From: Salipaludibacillus agaradhaerens
GTDB taxonomy: Bacteria; Bacillota; Bacilli; Bacillales; Salisediminibacteriaceae
Direction of reading: 5' to 3'
DNA length: 64,000 bases
Assembly (NCBI RefSeq): GCF_002019735.1
Contig: NZ_KV917378.1
Location: 1,173,869-1,237,868 of the forward strand
Shown: positions 1-9,700 of the stretch, piece after piece
How the letters are laid out: each line of letters starts with the position of its first letter
Numbering within the stretch: the first letter of the stretch is position 1
Notes under the pieces: model-generated
Told to the model about the DNA's origin: nothing
The model's input: only the letters and a program-made list of their open reading frames with translations
Databases searched by the model: none
Translations under genes and position numbers: made by a program

Positions 1-100
1 GCCCGAAATAAAGCCAACCAACTGCTGACATTATGACTAAAACAACTGTAGCAGTTAATATAAAAAAAGCGTTTCGCCATTTATTTAGTGATGTCCTCAT
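1..100 (-). CDS. N-terminus of a YpmS-like membrane protein (cut by window edge)
   Basis: Reading leftwards from an ATG at 100-98, the frame stays open to the window edge and gives a short basic segment (NKWRNAFF) followed by a hydrophobic stretch of about 20 residues, that is, a signal anchor. A GGAGG at 106-110 serves this start; the ATG at 103 is only 2 bases from it, so the second ATG is preferred. The pattern 'NKWK-x-x-FF then TM' is how YpmS/DUF2140 proteins of Bacillus begin, but only 33 residues are visible, so the family is a guess. Confidence 0.45.
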   Translation of the reverse strand, partial: MRTSLNKWRNAFFILTATVVLVIMSAVGWLYFG

Positions 101-515
101 CATAACCTCCCTAAGTCAGATCCCTCTTTAATTGGAAAGTGAGATTTCTTGATTCCCGTAAAGGGATATCTTTGTTACAATAGAGATATTATCGGCACTC
201 TCCGTCTTGCTTAATTAGTCTCGTTCCCTTTTTTACTAAAGAAAAACTTAGTCATCACATGGTTAAGTAAAGCTTGTTCCGTTGTGAGCTACTCTCAATG
301 ATAAGAAATGACTACCTTAGTCTATCTATTATTATTAACAGCAGGAGCTTGCTTAGACATCTTTAGACCATTCAGTTGATTTATTTTTTTCCAGGGCCAA
401 GAGATCAACTTTGTAAGACAATACAAAAAAGAATAGCAGGCAATAAAGCTCTTTTACTATCCAATATTCTATTAACTGAGAATTCAGGATAAATTTTAAA
501 ATTGGGGGTTACTGA
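101..515. other. Intergenic region without a convincing gene
   Basis: AT-rich sequence between a leftward gene and a rightward small ORF. I see no ORF with a ribosome binding site, no clear terminator and no RNA motif. It probably holds the divergent promoters of its two neighbours. Confidence 0.4.
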
Positions 516-695
516 ATGTATTTACCATTCCTTTTATTTGCCACCTTCTATTTATTCATCATTAATTCAATGACGAACTCTTTATGCATACAAAAAGAAA
601 TTCCTGAAGAGCGGCAAGCAAAAGTCTTTCGAACGATTAATGTTCTTATAACCATTCTTATAACATCGTCTTTCTTTAGAATTTTCATGACATAA
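516..695 (+). CDS. Small two-helix membrane protein, unknown function
   Basis: A 59-codon ORF with a GGGGG ribosome binding site at 504-508 and ATG at 516. Two hydrophobic segments (about residues 2-18 and 41-56) flank a charged linker rich in Glu, Arg and Lys, so a helical hairpin in the membrane is likely. Similar short two-TM proteins with a conserved central basic/acidic linker are common in Bacillaceae but I do not recognise this one. Its stop codon touches the beginning of the interspersed repeat at 693-786. Confidence 0.5.
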   Translation: MYLPFLLFATFYLFIINSMTNSLCIQKEIPEERQAKVFRTINVLITILITSSFFRIFMT

Positions 696-786
696 AACGA
701 ACCTTTAATCAGGACTTTATGGTCCGTTATCTCTCCTCTCTATTTTGATCTAGGAGTTTTACGGACAAATCTGTGTTAAATAAAAA
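693..786 (+). repeat. Interspersed intergenic repeat, copy A (short form)
   Basis: The segment begins AAAACGAACCTTTAATCAG and contains CCGTTATCTCTCCTCTCTAT followed by GGAGTTTTACGGACAAATCT. Closely related blocks in the same order occur at 28101-28245, 34921-35035 and, on the other strand with a diverged 3' part, near 44560-44650. It lies between unrelated genes and encodes no ORF. Confidence 0.6.
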
Positions 787-831
787 CTTGGCATATTGTT
801 GTATGCCAAGTTTTCTCTTATTGACGTTCTT

Positions 832-918
832 TTAATACCACCAGGAAGCTCCAACTATAACAAGAAGAATAAATAGTACGACTATTAACGCAAAGCCGCT
901 ATGGTAGTGATGTCCCAT
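832..918 (-). CDS. YjcZ-family sporulation peptide
   Basis: A 28-residue peptide with a His/Tyr-rich start followed by the typical core GFALIVVLFILLVIVGASW and a terminal tyrosine. This core is the hallmark of the YjcZ/YczN-type small hydrophobic peptides, expressed in the mother cell in sporulating Bacillus. A GGAGGTG ribosome binding site at 924-930 precedes the ATG. A near-identical copy lies directly upstream (961-1047) and a third at 2369-2467. Function in the spore is not established. Confidence 0.85.
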   Translation of the reverse strand: MGHHYHSGFALIVVLFILLVIVGASWWY

Positions 919-960
919 ATCGTCACCTCCCTTAGCACTTATCCACTGGGTATGCTCAAA

Positions 961-1047
961 TTAATAAGCCCAAGATGCGCCAATGATCACCAACAAAATA
1001 AACAGCACGACTAACAATGCAAAGCCTGAATGATATGAATGTGACAT
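961..1047 (-). CDS. YjcZ-family sporulation peptide (second copy)
   Basis: A 28-residue peptide of the same design as its neighbour: SHSYHS, then GFALLVVLFILLVIIGASWA and Tyr. The AGGAGG at 1054-1059 leaves 6 bases to the ATG at 1047; an in-frame ATG at 1053 touches the ribosome binding site and is rejected. The two tandem genes probably arose by duplication and may be co-transcribed. Confidence 0.85.
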   Translation of the reverse strand: MSHSYHSGFALLVVLFILLVIIGASWAY

Positions 1048-1237
1048 GTACATTCCTCCTTATTTTAACGTTCATTACATCTTATTTCGGTCACGAAATC
1101 ACGTATAGTCATTTGTCACGATTTTTGAAAGAAAACGGAAAATCTGTGTAATCGTTCAGAAGTCGTACCAAAACTAAGCAGTATGTGCTATATTTATACA
1201 GGAAAGAAAAGATAAAAATTGAGTAGGAGTGACCATA

Positions 1238-2122
1238 TTGAAGAAATCTTCATTAGTTATGGCGGTAGCAAGTATTATGGTAATTAGTGCATGCAGTAAT
1301 GATTCAGAGGCTGGGACAGACAATAGTACCGTTATTGTTGAGACAAGTGCCGGAGAGGTAACAGAAGGAGAACTTGTTGCAGCCCTTAAAAATGATTATG
1401 GAAGTCATGCCCTGCAAATGCTCGTAATGGACAAAGCGATTGCTTCTGAAGCTGAGAATTTTGACATTTCAGAAGAAGATATCGATGAGCAAATTGAAGA
1501 GTTTATGGATACGGTCGGTGTATCTTCCGAAGAAGAGCTTTATGAAATGTTACAAATGCAAGGCATTAATGATAAAGACATGCTACGAAAAAACATTTTA
1601 ACACAGCTAGTTCTTGAAAATCGTGTTGGTATGGTTGGCGAACCTACGGATGAAGAGTTACAAGAAGAATACGATAAAGGTGAAACAGTTGAAGCTAGAC
1701 ATATCCTTGTAGAAGATGAAGAAACAGCTCTTGAGCTTATTCAAGAATTAGAAGATGGCGCAGATTTTGCTGAACTGGCTGAGGAAAATTCTCAAGACCC
1801 TGGATCGGCTGTAGAAGGTGGTAATTTAGGTTCATTCACTCGCGGAAGTATGACGCCTCCTTTTGAAGAAGTTGCTTTTTCTCTTGAAGAAGGCGAAATG
1901 AGCGAACCAGTTAAAACATCATTTGGCTATCACATTATCGAAGTGCTGGACCGTACAGCTTTCGAAGACGATTTTGAAGAAGTCAAAGAACAGCTTCTTG
2001 CAACATTTAACCAACGCAAGAATGAGAAAATGAGTGAAGAACAAATGACGCTCATGAAAGAACTTGATATTGAAGTGTTAGATGAACAATTTGAAGATGC
2101 GTTTAATCAATACACTGAATAA
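1238..2122 (+). CDS. prsA: PrsA foldase lipoprotein (parvulin-type peptidyl-prolyl isomerase)
   Basis: Extracytoplasmic, membrane-anchored foldase that helps secreted proteins fold after Sec export. The N-terminus is a lipoprotein signal with lipobox ISAC (Cys near residue 19); then an N-terminal chaperone region, and a parvulin domain from [10 protein letters not shown] to GYHIIEVLD. Length (294 aa) matches B. subtilis PrsA (292). Start choice: AGGAG at 1225-1229 points to TTG at 1238; GTG at 1229 overlaps the ribosome binding site. The protein is strikingly acidic, with many Glu/Asp, fitting an alkaline or salty environment. A CssRS-like system lies 2.3 kb downstream on the opposite strand. 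Confidence 0.95.
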   Translation: MKKSSLVMAVASIMVISACSNDSEAGTDNSTVIVETSAGEVTEGELVAALKNDYGSHALQMLVMDKAIASEAENFDISEEDIDEQIEEFMDTVGVSSEEELYEMLQMQGINDKDMLRKNILTQLVLENRVGMVGEPTDEELQEEYDKGETVEARHILVEDEETALELIQELEDGADFAELAEENSQDPGSAVEGGNLGSFTRGSMTPPFEEVAFSLEEGEMSEPVKTSFGYHIIEVLDRTAFEDDFEEVKEQLLATFNQRKNEKMSEEQMTLMKELDIEVLDEQFEDAFNQYTE

Positions 2123-2130
2123 TTGATATC

Positions 2131-2158
2131 GCCTGTCCTTGATCGGACAGGCTTTTTT
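2131..2158 (+). terminator. Rho-independent terminator of prsA
   Basis: Perfect 8-bp stem GCCTGTCC/GGACAGGC with a 6-base loop followed by six T residues, 8 bases after the prsA stop. Confidence 0.9.
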
Positions 2159-2368
2159 GTAACTCCCAAATGTTTCTTAGCCATCCTAGACATATCTCCT
2201 CTTTAAAACAGGATTACTTCCCATTCGATCAACTCTAATAGTCTCGTCATATCTCTACTGCGTTTTTAATAAATAATCCATTAGTGCCTATTCACCCGTT
2301 ACTTTAGCTTGACATACATTAAGTATGGGGATGCCCCCAAAAAATCTACTTCAGAAAGGATGAAGATC

Positions 2369-2467
2369 ATGAGCGGTTACACGCCAGCACCTTATTATTC
2401 AGGCTTTACACTCATTGTTGTTTTGTTTATTCTATTAATTATTGTAGGATCAGCTTACGTGTGCTAA
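2369..2467 (+). CDS. YjcZ-family sporulation peptide (third copy)
   Basis: A 32-residue peptide: MSGYTPAPYYS, then the family core GFTLIVVLFILLIIVGSAY and a C-terminal VC. AAAGGA at 2355-2360 is the likely ribosome binding site. The N-terminus is Pro/Tyr-rich rather than His-rich and there is a terminal Cys, unlike the two copies at 832-1047. A hairpin at 2552 may end the transcript. Confidence 0.8.
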   Translation: MSGYTPAPYYSGFTLIVVLFILLIIVGSAYVC

Positions 2468-2551
2468 GTAGCCTGGTTAGCACCTCTTCACTCCCATCCT
2501 TATCAGAGCAGTGTGGCGCTTTTAAGTCGGATAGAATAGTCACTTACATTG

Positions 2552-2580
2552 GACTCCTGTCTTATTGACGGGAGTCTTTC
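2552..2580 (+). terminator. Possible terminator after the YjcZ-type gene
   Basis: GACTCCTGTC and GACGGGAGTC form a 10-bp stem with one G-T pair, followed by a weak T-rich tail. Confidence 0.5.
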
Positions 2581-2816
2581 AAATTTACTATGCTATCATT
2601 GAGGTAATGACAAAGCATACATTGTTAATAATAGCTCACCCTTTGTCTGAAACACGCATATCTCACCTTCTTTTATAGCGCAAAAAATTTTTTCAAAAAA
2701 GTGCTATATTGTGTTGCCTCATTATTACATTTGTATGTCATTTTTTATAATAGGTTTGCTATCTCTAATGAAGGGTAAAGTCAAACTAAACTTATTATTT
2801 TGGAGGTACTGATGAT

Positions 2817-3143
2817 ATGAGATATATTTCATTAAAAGATATGACATGCAGTGAATTTAAAGACGAGCTCGTTAAACTAGTCATGACAAAATTAGAGGAA
2901 CATAAAGAAATTTCTCCATTGATTGCCTTTCCAATTGTTCATGAGCGTGTAGAAGCATTTGTTTTAGCTCATTGGCAAGAAGCTTGGGAACAATGCCATG
3001 ATCTCACATGGAAAGAATGGCTTAAATCACCATGCTATCAGACGTTCAAAGTGGAAGTATTAAACGATATTTTAAGCAAGAACCATTTAGTTGAACTAGT
3101 AGCTCCAGCGGAGGATGCCGCCATGATTGAATACAGTACGTGA
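2817..3143 (+). CDS. Conserved-looking 108-aa protein of unknown function
   Basis: Soluble, mostly helical protein with no signal or TM segment; contains HERVEAFVLAHWQEAWEQCHD and is rich in Trp, Glu and Lys. A GGAGG at 2802-2806 and ATG at 2817 give a convincing start (an earlier ATG at 2812 is out of frame), and the gene ends at a strong terminator. It occupies the place between prsA and yhaM where B. subtilis has the membrane protein YhaL, but it has no TM segment and is not YhaL. I do not recognise it. Confidence 0.7.
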   Translation: MRYISLKDMTCSEFKDELVKLVMTKLEEHKEISPLIAFPIVHERVEAFVLAHWQEAWEQCHDLTWKEWLKSPCYQTFKVEVLNDILSKNHLVELVAPAEDAAMIEYST

Positions 3144-3150
3144 TAGAAAT

Positions 3151-3199
3151 AAAAAACAGAGCGAAGAAAGAAGGGCTCCTCTCTCCGCTCTGTTTTTTA
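3151..3199. terminator. Bidirectional terminator between convergent genes
   Basis: ACAGAGCG (3156-3163) pairs with CGCTCTGT (3186-3193); A-run before and T-run after give tails in both directions, serving the 108-aa gene and yhaM. Confidence 0.85.
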
Positions 3200-3203
3200 A
3201 ATA

Positions 3204-4163
3204 CTATAAATCTATAGGCTTTTCATGGAATGATGGCTTGTAAAAAGAGCGATTCTCCAAAGCAAATACTCGCTCAGAAAATTCTCCAGGTAAGACACGG
3301 TCCAAAGCTCGATCCATCATATTCATTTTAGCATCAATATTATCAATCATATGTAGCATTTCAGCTTCTCTGATCATTGGAGGCTTTGGACTCCCCCACT
3401 CGCCCTTTGAATGGTGCGAGAGCACGAGGTGTTGCAGCATGAGGACTTCCTCTCCCTCAATACCCAATTCTTTAGCCGCTTCTTCAATTTCTGTCACCAT
3501 AATCGTAATATGCCCAATCAATTTCCCTTCAGTTGTATACTGAGTTGCCATAGGGCCTGACAATTCTCTGACTTTAGCCATATCATGTAATATAACACCT
3601 GCATACAACAGATCTGTATCAAGACTTGGATACAAGCCTGCGATACTTTTGGCTAGCTGTAACATAGAAACAACGTGATAAGCGAGCCCAGAAACAAATT
3701 CATGGTGATTTTTAGTCGCTGCTGGCGAAACAGAAAACGCTTGTTGGTGTTTTTTAAATAAATGGCGTGTAATTCGTTGAATTTTGGCATTTTGCATGTC
3801 AAATATATACTGCGTCACTTCTTCCAGCATTTCTTCTCGCCCTCTAGGTGCAGTAGGCAAAAAATCTTCAGGTTTCACCTGATCCATCGATGAAGAAGGT
3901 CGGATTGCTTTTATCTTTAACTGGCGCATACCTCGAAAATCTTGCACATCTCCTTGCGTATGAATAACGGTTCCACCTTGAAACGTCGTTTCATCTTCTG
4001 GAGATATCCCCCAAAGCTTCGCTTCAATTTCACCTGTTTTGTCGGTCAATTGTAATGTTAAGAACGGCTTTCCGTTACTGGCAATGCCTTTTTTCGCTGT
4101 TTTTATTAACAAATAAGTCTCTACTTGTTCCCCAACCTGATAATGATTAATGCCTTTTTTCAT
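3204..4163 (-). CDS. yhaM: 3'-5' exoribonuclease YhaM
   Basis: Mn-dependent 3'-5' exonuclease acting on RNA ends. The N-terminal OB-fold (about residues 10-90) contains [13 protein letters not shown]; the C-terminal HD domain has ILHDMAK (about 194) and the second histidine cluster [12 protein letters not shown]. Length 319 aa versus 314 in B. subtilis, with near-identical blocks such as [20 protein letters not shown]. First gene of the yha block. The gap between the GGAGG and the ATG is a little long (about 12 bases), but homology supports this start. Confidence 0.95.
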   Translation of the reverse strand: MKKGINHYQVGEQVETYLLIKTAKKGIASNGKPFLTLQLTDKTGEIEAKLWGISPEDETTFQGGTVIHTQGDVQDFRGMRQLKIKAIRPSSSMDQVKPEDFLPTAPRGREEMLEEVTQYIFDMQNAKIQRITRHLFKKHQQAFSVSPAATKNHHEFVSGLAYHVVSMLQLAKSIAGLYPSLDTDLLYAGVILHDMAKVRELSGPMATQYTTEGKLIGHITIMVTEIEEAAKELGIEGEEVLMLQHLVLSHHSKGEWGSPKPPMIREAEMLHMIDNIDAKMNMMDRALDRVLPGEFSERVFALENRSFYKPSFHEKPIDL

Positions 4164-4350
4164 AACCGTTAGTTACCTCCCCGGCCTTTTCTTCTTTTTT
4201 TCCAATTATACCATAGCTAGCAATGTTCTAGCGAAGGTGAGCTTTGCACCTAACGTTTTCCCAAAATGATTTATAAAACACGGTATACGGTAAGTAACAT
4301 TTTCGATCTTAGCTGATAAACATTTGGAAAGCGTTTCAACCTATAATAAA

Positions 4351-4399
4351 ACCCTCTACTAGTAGACGTTTAAGTTGATACTGTCTTCTAGCAGAGGGT
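4351..4399 (-). terminator. Terminator of the cssRS-like operon
   Basis: On the minus strand ACCCTCT-CTAG pairs with CTAG-AGAGGGT, followed by TTTTATTATAG; it lies just after the histidine kinase gene. Confidence 0.7.
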
Positions 4400-4445
4400 G
4401 ATAATCGAGCTACTATAATAACCTCTTCACTCAATTAAAGATATT

Positions 4446-5819
4446 TCAGAGCTTCCCCTGATTATCTACAAGTTTGTTTCGTGGCAAAACCATTGTAAAA
4501 ATAACCCCTTTATCAGCATTTCTGACTTGAGGATAGCCACCGTGTAGTTCACAAATTCTTTTAACAATCGCGAGACCTAAACCAAATTGGCCTTTATTCC
4601 CTTTACGAAAAGGTGTAAACACATGCTCTACTTCCTCCTCAGGAATAGGGTCACCGTTATTTGCCACATCGATAGCCACATGATAATCGCCTAAATCTCT
4701 CGCATTCAGTTCTATTGTGCTAACTGCATATCTCAAAGCATTTTCCACTAGATTCTCTAAAAGTACACGCAACTGTTCCTTATCTCCATAAATCATCACT
4801 TGGTCACCGTTAACTACTATATCCACATCTTCACGTGCGAGTCGAAATCTTTCACCCACATGATAACCGATTGACCCGAATGGAAACTCTCGCATTTCCA
4901 TCGGCGCTTCTTTCAGAGATTCCAACTTCGTATAATACAGCATATCTTTCACGCGCTTTTCCATCCGGTTAGACTCTTCCAAAATAACATCCATTGTATT
5001 CTCAATATTCTCTTTTGGTAAGATCCCATCCTTAACAGATTGAGCATAACTTTTTACAACCATTATAGGTGTTTTTAATTCATGGGATGCATGCTGAATA
5101 AATGTTTTCTGTGCGGAATCATATTTAATTAAGTTTTGGCGCATTTTCTCAAATTGGTTTGACAGTTTTTCGAAGTCATCATCCCCTTCCCAATGGAAAG
5201 GTTCTTTCCAATTTCTTTCCGCTATTTGTTCAAAATGGTTCCCAAGGCTTGTAAGAGGTGATTTTAAGTAATGTTTCAACCAAAAGGCAGGTACTAGACT
5301 CATTAGGCTGGCAAACAGCATAATATAGCTCAATCGGCCCCACAGTCGATTCACCATTTGATCCCGATAAGTATCCCACATATATGAAATATGGTACATT
5401 TCACCACCAGTGGTATACACTTTATAAACGACATAAAATAGTGCCGCATCGTTATATGTGAGTTCATAACGACCTCTTCGTGTCATTTGACTTTGCGCTC
5501 TGTCTCCCATCTCTTGAAGAACTTCACTTGGCACAGGATCTCCTTCAATCGTGCCAAATTGATTCATTAAAAAAAAGTGGAATACTGATCGTTCCGCATC
5601 CCGTCTTTCGATAAAATCTAATTCAGTCTGAGGAGGCGCAAAATACTCTCCTTCTGGATTAGCGAAACGGTTCTGTTCTTGTTCAATGATTCTATACGTT
5701 TCTTCTGTCAACGTACTCTTCAAAGAGATGGGATAAATGACCCCAATTAAAAGAGCCACCATTAAAAGGATCGAAATAAACGAAAACCAAATCCGCTGTG
5801 TTAAATTCAAACGAATCAT
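4446..5819 (-). CDS. cssS: CssS-like sensor histidine kinase (secretion stress)
   Basis: Membrane histidine kinase of 457 aa: TM1 at about 10-32, an extracytoplasmic sensor domain to about 160, TM2 at about 162-182, HAMP, HisKA with phospho-acceptor box HASHELKTPIMVV (about 243), and an ATPase domain with N box ENLVENALRYA and G boxes QFGLGLAIVKRI. Blocks such as YAQSVKDGILPKENIENTMDV and the preTM2 DTYRDQM resemble B. subtilis CssS, which senses misfolded exported proteins and induces HtrA-type proteases. Translationally coupled to cssR (4-base overlap). The sensor domain is diverged, so the ligand could differ. Confidence 0.8.
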   Translation of the reverse strand: MIRLNLTQRIWFSFISILLMVALLIGVIYPISLKSTLTEETYRIIEQEQNRFANPEGEYFAPPQTELDFIERRDAERSVFHFFLMNQFGTIEGDPVPSEVLQEMGDRAQSQMTRRGRYELTYNDAALFYVVYKVYTTGGEMYHISYMWDTYRDQMVNRLWGRLSYIMLFASLMSLVPAFWLKHYLKSPLTSLGNHFEQIAERNWKEPFHWEGDDDFEKLSNQFEKMRQNLIKYDSAQKTFIQHASHELKTPIMVVKSYAQSVKDGILPKENIENTMDVILEESNRMEKRVKDMLYYTKLESLKEAPMEMREFPFGSIGYHVGERFRLAREDVDIVVNGDQVMIYGDKEQLRVLLENLVENALRYAVSTIELNARDLGDYHVAIDVANNGDPIPEEEVEHVFTPFRKGNKGQFGLGLAIVKRICELHGGYPQVRNADKGVIFTMVLPRNKLVDNQGKL

Positions 5820-6487
5820 GAAGATAAAACCCTGTACCCGTAACCATATAACGTCTCAACATGAATCCGTGGGAGTTTTTTCCTTACACGACGTACAACA
5901 TCGTCTACCGCCCGTTCTGAGCCGAAGTAGTCTGATCCCCAAACATATTCAATAATGGCTTCTCGAGAAAGGGCATTACCAAGGTTTGATGACAACAAGA
6001 TCACAAGATCCATTTCTTTCGTTGTTAATTCAATCAATTCCTCTCCATCATGAACTGTTCGTGATTTCGGATCAATCACATAGCCATTCAATTCGATGGC
6101 ATCTTCTTCCTGAACTTCCGGTGGATAAACACGATTTAATAGCTTTTTAGCTCGGATTAAAAGCTCTTCCGGTAAAAAAGGCTTAGCTAAATAATCGTCA
6201 CTCCCAAGTTCTAAACCAAGCACACGATCTAAATCTTTGTCCCGTGCTGAAATAAAGATTACAGGTGTATCAGCTTCACTTTTTATTGCCTTCAATAATT
6301 GATAGCCATCCATACCTGGAAGCATAATATCTAATATCCACAAATGTGGTGGTTCAGAGATATGATCATACGCCACTTTACCGTCAGTAAAATGCGTCAC
6401 CTGCCACCCTTCTTTTTCCATATATGCTCTAATTACTTCTCCTAGATTTTCTTCATCTTCAACTAAATATACGCGATACTCGCTCAT
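5816..6487 (-). CDS. cssR: CssR-like response regulator (OmpR family)
   Basis: Receiver domain with the acidic pair VEDEE, phospho-acceptor Asp in HLWILDIMLPG, and Lys in DDYLAKPFLPEEL, followed by an OmpR winged-helix domain ending VETLYGYGYRVLSS. Strong resemblance to B. subtilis CssR throughout the receiver (IFISARD-DRVLGLELGS). Start: AAGG at 6497-6500 fits the ATG at 6487; the two ATGs at 6496 and 6493 lie inside the ribosome binding site spacing. Cognate regulator of the overlapping kinase; expected targets are htrA-like proteases elsewhere. Confidence 0.85.
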   Translation of the reverse strand: MSEYRVYLVEDEENLGEVIRAYMEKEGWQVTHFTDGKVAYDHISEPPHLWILDIMLPGMDGYQLLKAIKSEADTPVIFISARDKDLDRVLGLELGSDDYLAKPFLPEELLIRAKKLLNRVYPPEVQEEDAIELNGYVIDPKSRTVHDGEELIELTTKEMDLVILLSSNLGNALSREAIIEYVWGSDYFGSERAVDDVVRRVRKKLPRIHVETLYGYGYRVLSS

Positions 6488-6758
6488 ACTCATCATCCTT
6501 CATTTATTATTTACTCACACACGGCTTTTGATTGAAAAGGAAAGTCGTTTGTCACATCACTTGTTTAGTCACTCAACGTTATACTTTAAGTGATGATTTT
6601 TTTGTTTGTTGTCCTTCATAGCAACAATGATTTGTTACAAAAAATAGGCAATTCGGCCTGTGTACAAAAGAAGGTTATCACGTTTAGTTTAATATAAAAT
6701 CTCTAGAAAATGAAATAGAACGACATTTTTACATATAATTCAGACACAATCCCTCTTT

Positions 6759-9700
6759 TCAGCGATAAAGTGAATGAACTTCAACGTTTTTAAAGGCTCT
6801 TTGCCACTCTTGATTTAAATGCTCATGACATGTGAAGAAAAGAATTTGTCTTTCATTAGATATTTCTTTCAATAACGAGATAAGTTGATACCTTCTTGGT
6901 TTATCCATATTGACAAATGTTTCATCCATAAAAATGGGACTGCAAGTTTCCATAACGTCTTCTAAAGCTAGGGCCAATCTTATAGATAAATAAAGTAATT
7001 CTCCCGTACCTCGACTAAGTTCAGAGGGGTCAAAGCGTTGGCCGTCTTCTCTTTCTACAATGAATCGTTCTTCTCCTAATGGTGCAAATAATTGTGTATA
7101 ACGCCCCTCGGTCAAGCGTTTGAATAGTTCGCAAGCTGTCTGAACAACTTTTGGCTGTCGTTCTGTTTCATAAATATTTTTCACTTTGTGAATCATATAC
7201 TGAGCGGTTTGAATCACGGCCCATTCTTTCACCATATGATTAAATTCACCCTTTAAAGCTATAAATGTTTGCCGTTTATCTTCGTAAGTCCCGCTTTCTT
7301 CTAATTCTTTCAACGTTAATGTAATCGATGATAGTTCGGTCATGATACCTTTTTTCTTCTTTTCAAGTTCCGTTACTTTTTCTTGAAGCTGTCTTTGCTT
7401 CTCATGACTATCGATGTCTTGTTTAATGATATCGTCAAGTAAAATTGCTCTATTTTTTTCATTTGGAACTAGCGTCACAATCTGAAGCCAAAGCTGATTC
7501 TTCCTTGTCAATTGGGCTTTTTGTTGATTATATTGATGTGCTTTCCTTCTAAATGCTTCTTCATTTGTAACATGAGCAAGACCAAAAAGATTTGTTAACG
7601 AGATTGCGATCTGTTCACGTTCTTTTTGTACCTTCGACATTAAATCTTCGTGAACGGAGAGTTTATCACGTACTTGACTTCTATTCTTTTCAGCTTCCTC
7701 TTCCTTTTCTATAAATTCTGTCAACGCTTTGACCTGCTTATCAATAGTCATATCACACTCCTGACTAACATAGTTAGCCACTAACCACTCAGTGGTCGCT
7801 TTATAGTCTGACACTTCGTTATTTAATCGACGCAGATTTTCTTTAACAGTTTCATATTCTTTCGTAATCCTTTGCCATTCCTTTAGTGCTTCAATGAGGT
7901 GAGCATAAAAGAGTAAATCACGATTAGGTGGCATCTTAGTGATTTTACACCACTCGTCCAGCTCTGTATTAAACGCTTCCCATTTTTCCTGTAGCTCTTG
8001 CCAGTCATTTTCACATTGCTGTAATTGGGTATTGAGAAACGTGACGTTTTGATTAATCGTGTTAACATGTCCAGCTTTATCATTATGAAGGGCTAAACGT
8101 TGTTCAGCATAAAGATAAGCTTCTTTTGAAATGTCGCCTTGAGGGTTGTTAAATGTCGCCATTTTTTCATCATGAGCTTTTAAATCTTTGAGCAACTGCT
8201 TTATTTCATCTCGTGATCTCTTCTCGGTAGCCCATGTTAAGCTGCTGCCTATTATAACTAGAAGGGTTAAAGCCAGTGTAATGGACCAATTAGTATTGAC
8301 ATATCCGACTATTGTTCCTACTGCACATAATCCCGTCAAGCCCATAAGTGTTAACTTTTTAATCTGTCCTGTTCTTTTTACTCTGCTCCACTCTTTTTCA
8401 AGCCATTCTCTTTGTTTCAAAAGCATATTATACTCTTGCTTGCGCAGCTTTTTCTCACTTTCTGAAGAAGTTAATCTTTCAAGTTCTTTTACTTCTTCAG
8501 GAGCTAATAGGTGCTTATACTCACTATCTTTTTGTTCTTCTGCAATCTCTTTTTCTCGTTGTACCTTTCGTCTTTCTTCCGTTAAATGGTCTTCTGTCGT
8601 AAGGAGTGTTTGCCATCGGGTCTTCAACATGTTGAATTTATCTAAATGATAATTCGTCACATGTGCTGAGTTAAAAAAAGTTCTTGGGAGCTGCCATTCA
8701 TCTTCAATTTGTTGGCGTTGTTTAAGTAACTCTTGTTCAGTGTATCGAGATGCTTTCAGATCTTCTATTATCTTCTCCTGCAATGGCCACTTATTAATGA
8801 CTGATGTCATCTTACGTTTTAAATCAGCAGATATATTAGCATCTGTTAAGGTATGGAGTTTTTTTGTTAATTCTGCTATTTTCTCATTTTCATAAGACAT
8901 TAACGCTTCTTTTTCTTCTAATTTATCGGAGAGTTGTTCGAGCCTACTAAGCCCATCTTCTGGGAACTTTATTTCCTCTATATCTTCTTGCTGATCAGCC
9001 GTTAGTGCGTTCCATTCTTTTACAATCGGTTCTAAAGTTTTGTAATGATCATAATACCGGATGTCTATATGAAGTTTTTTTTCATCTCGTTCTAAATGAG
9101 CAAGCTCTAATTCTAACTCTTGTTTAGTTGCCTGTAGCTGTTCATAGTTATCTAGTTTTGTTTCCCATTCTTTTATCTCTTGCTGTGTGTTTTTGAGTTT
9201 TTCTGCAAGGATGTTCAAGTCTGTTTTTTGTCCCCTAGGTTTAAAGAGCTTTCCCGATGCTTGCTGTAACGATTTATCTAAATAATTGAGTGACGATGCG
9301 CCTACCATACTTGCATCATATAGATAATGATTCAAGTCATCAGGATTTAAATCTTTCATCCCTTGAAGACCATCTAAATCAAAATGAAAAATTCCTTTAA
9401 ATGTGGCTAAATCCATCCCTTTCAGAAGTTTATGTAAATCCTCTTCATTACCAGTACGCCCATCTGGATAACGAACAGAAAGGCTTCCCTTGTTCGTCCT
9501 TCCTCCGACTCTTTCTATCTTAATTCCGTTATAGGAGGGAGTGTCAATCGTGAGCATGCCACCATATTTATCTGTTTCTCTCGGTCGATAATGGCTTTCA
9601 CGTTTAGAAGGAAAACCGAATAGAATAGCATTTATGAAAGCCATCAATGTTGATTTCCCCGATTCATTATAGCCGAAGAGTATATTAATCCCATCATTAT

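Noticed and set aside
8188-8649. Plus-strand ORF of 153 codons antisense to yhaN
   Set aside because: Lies wholly in yhaN, has no ribosome binding site, and its Ser/Leu-rich translation is what antisense of a coiled coil gives.
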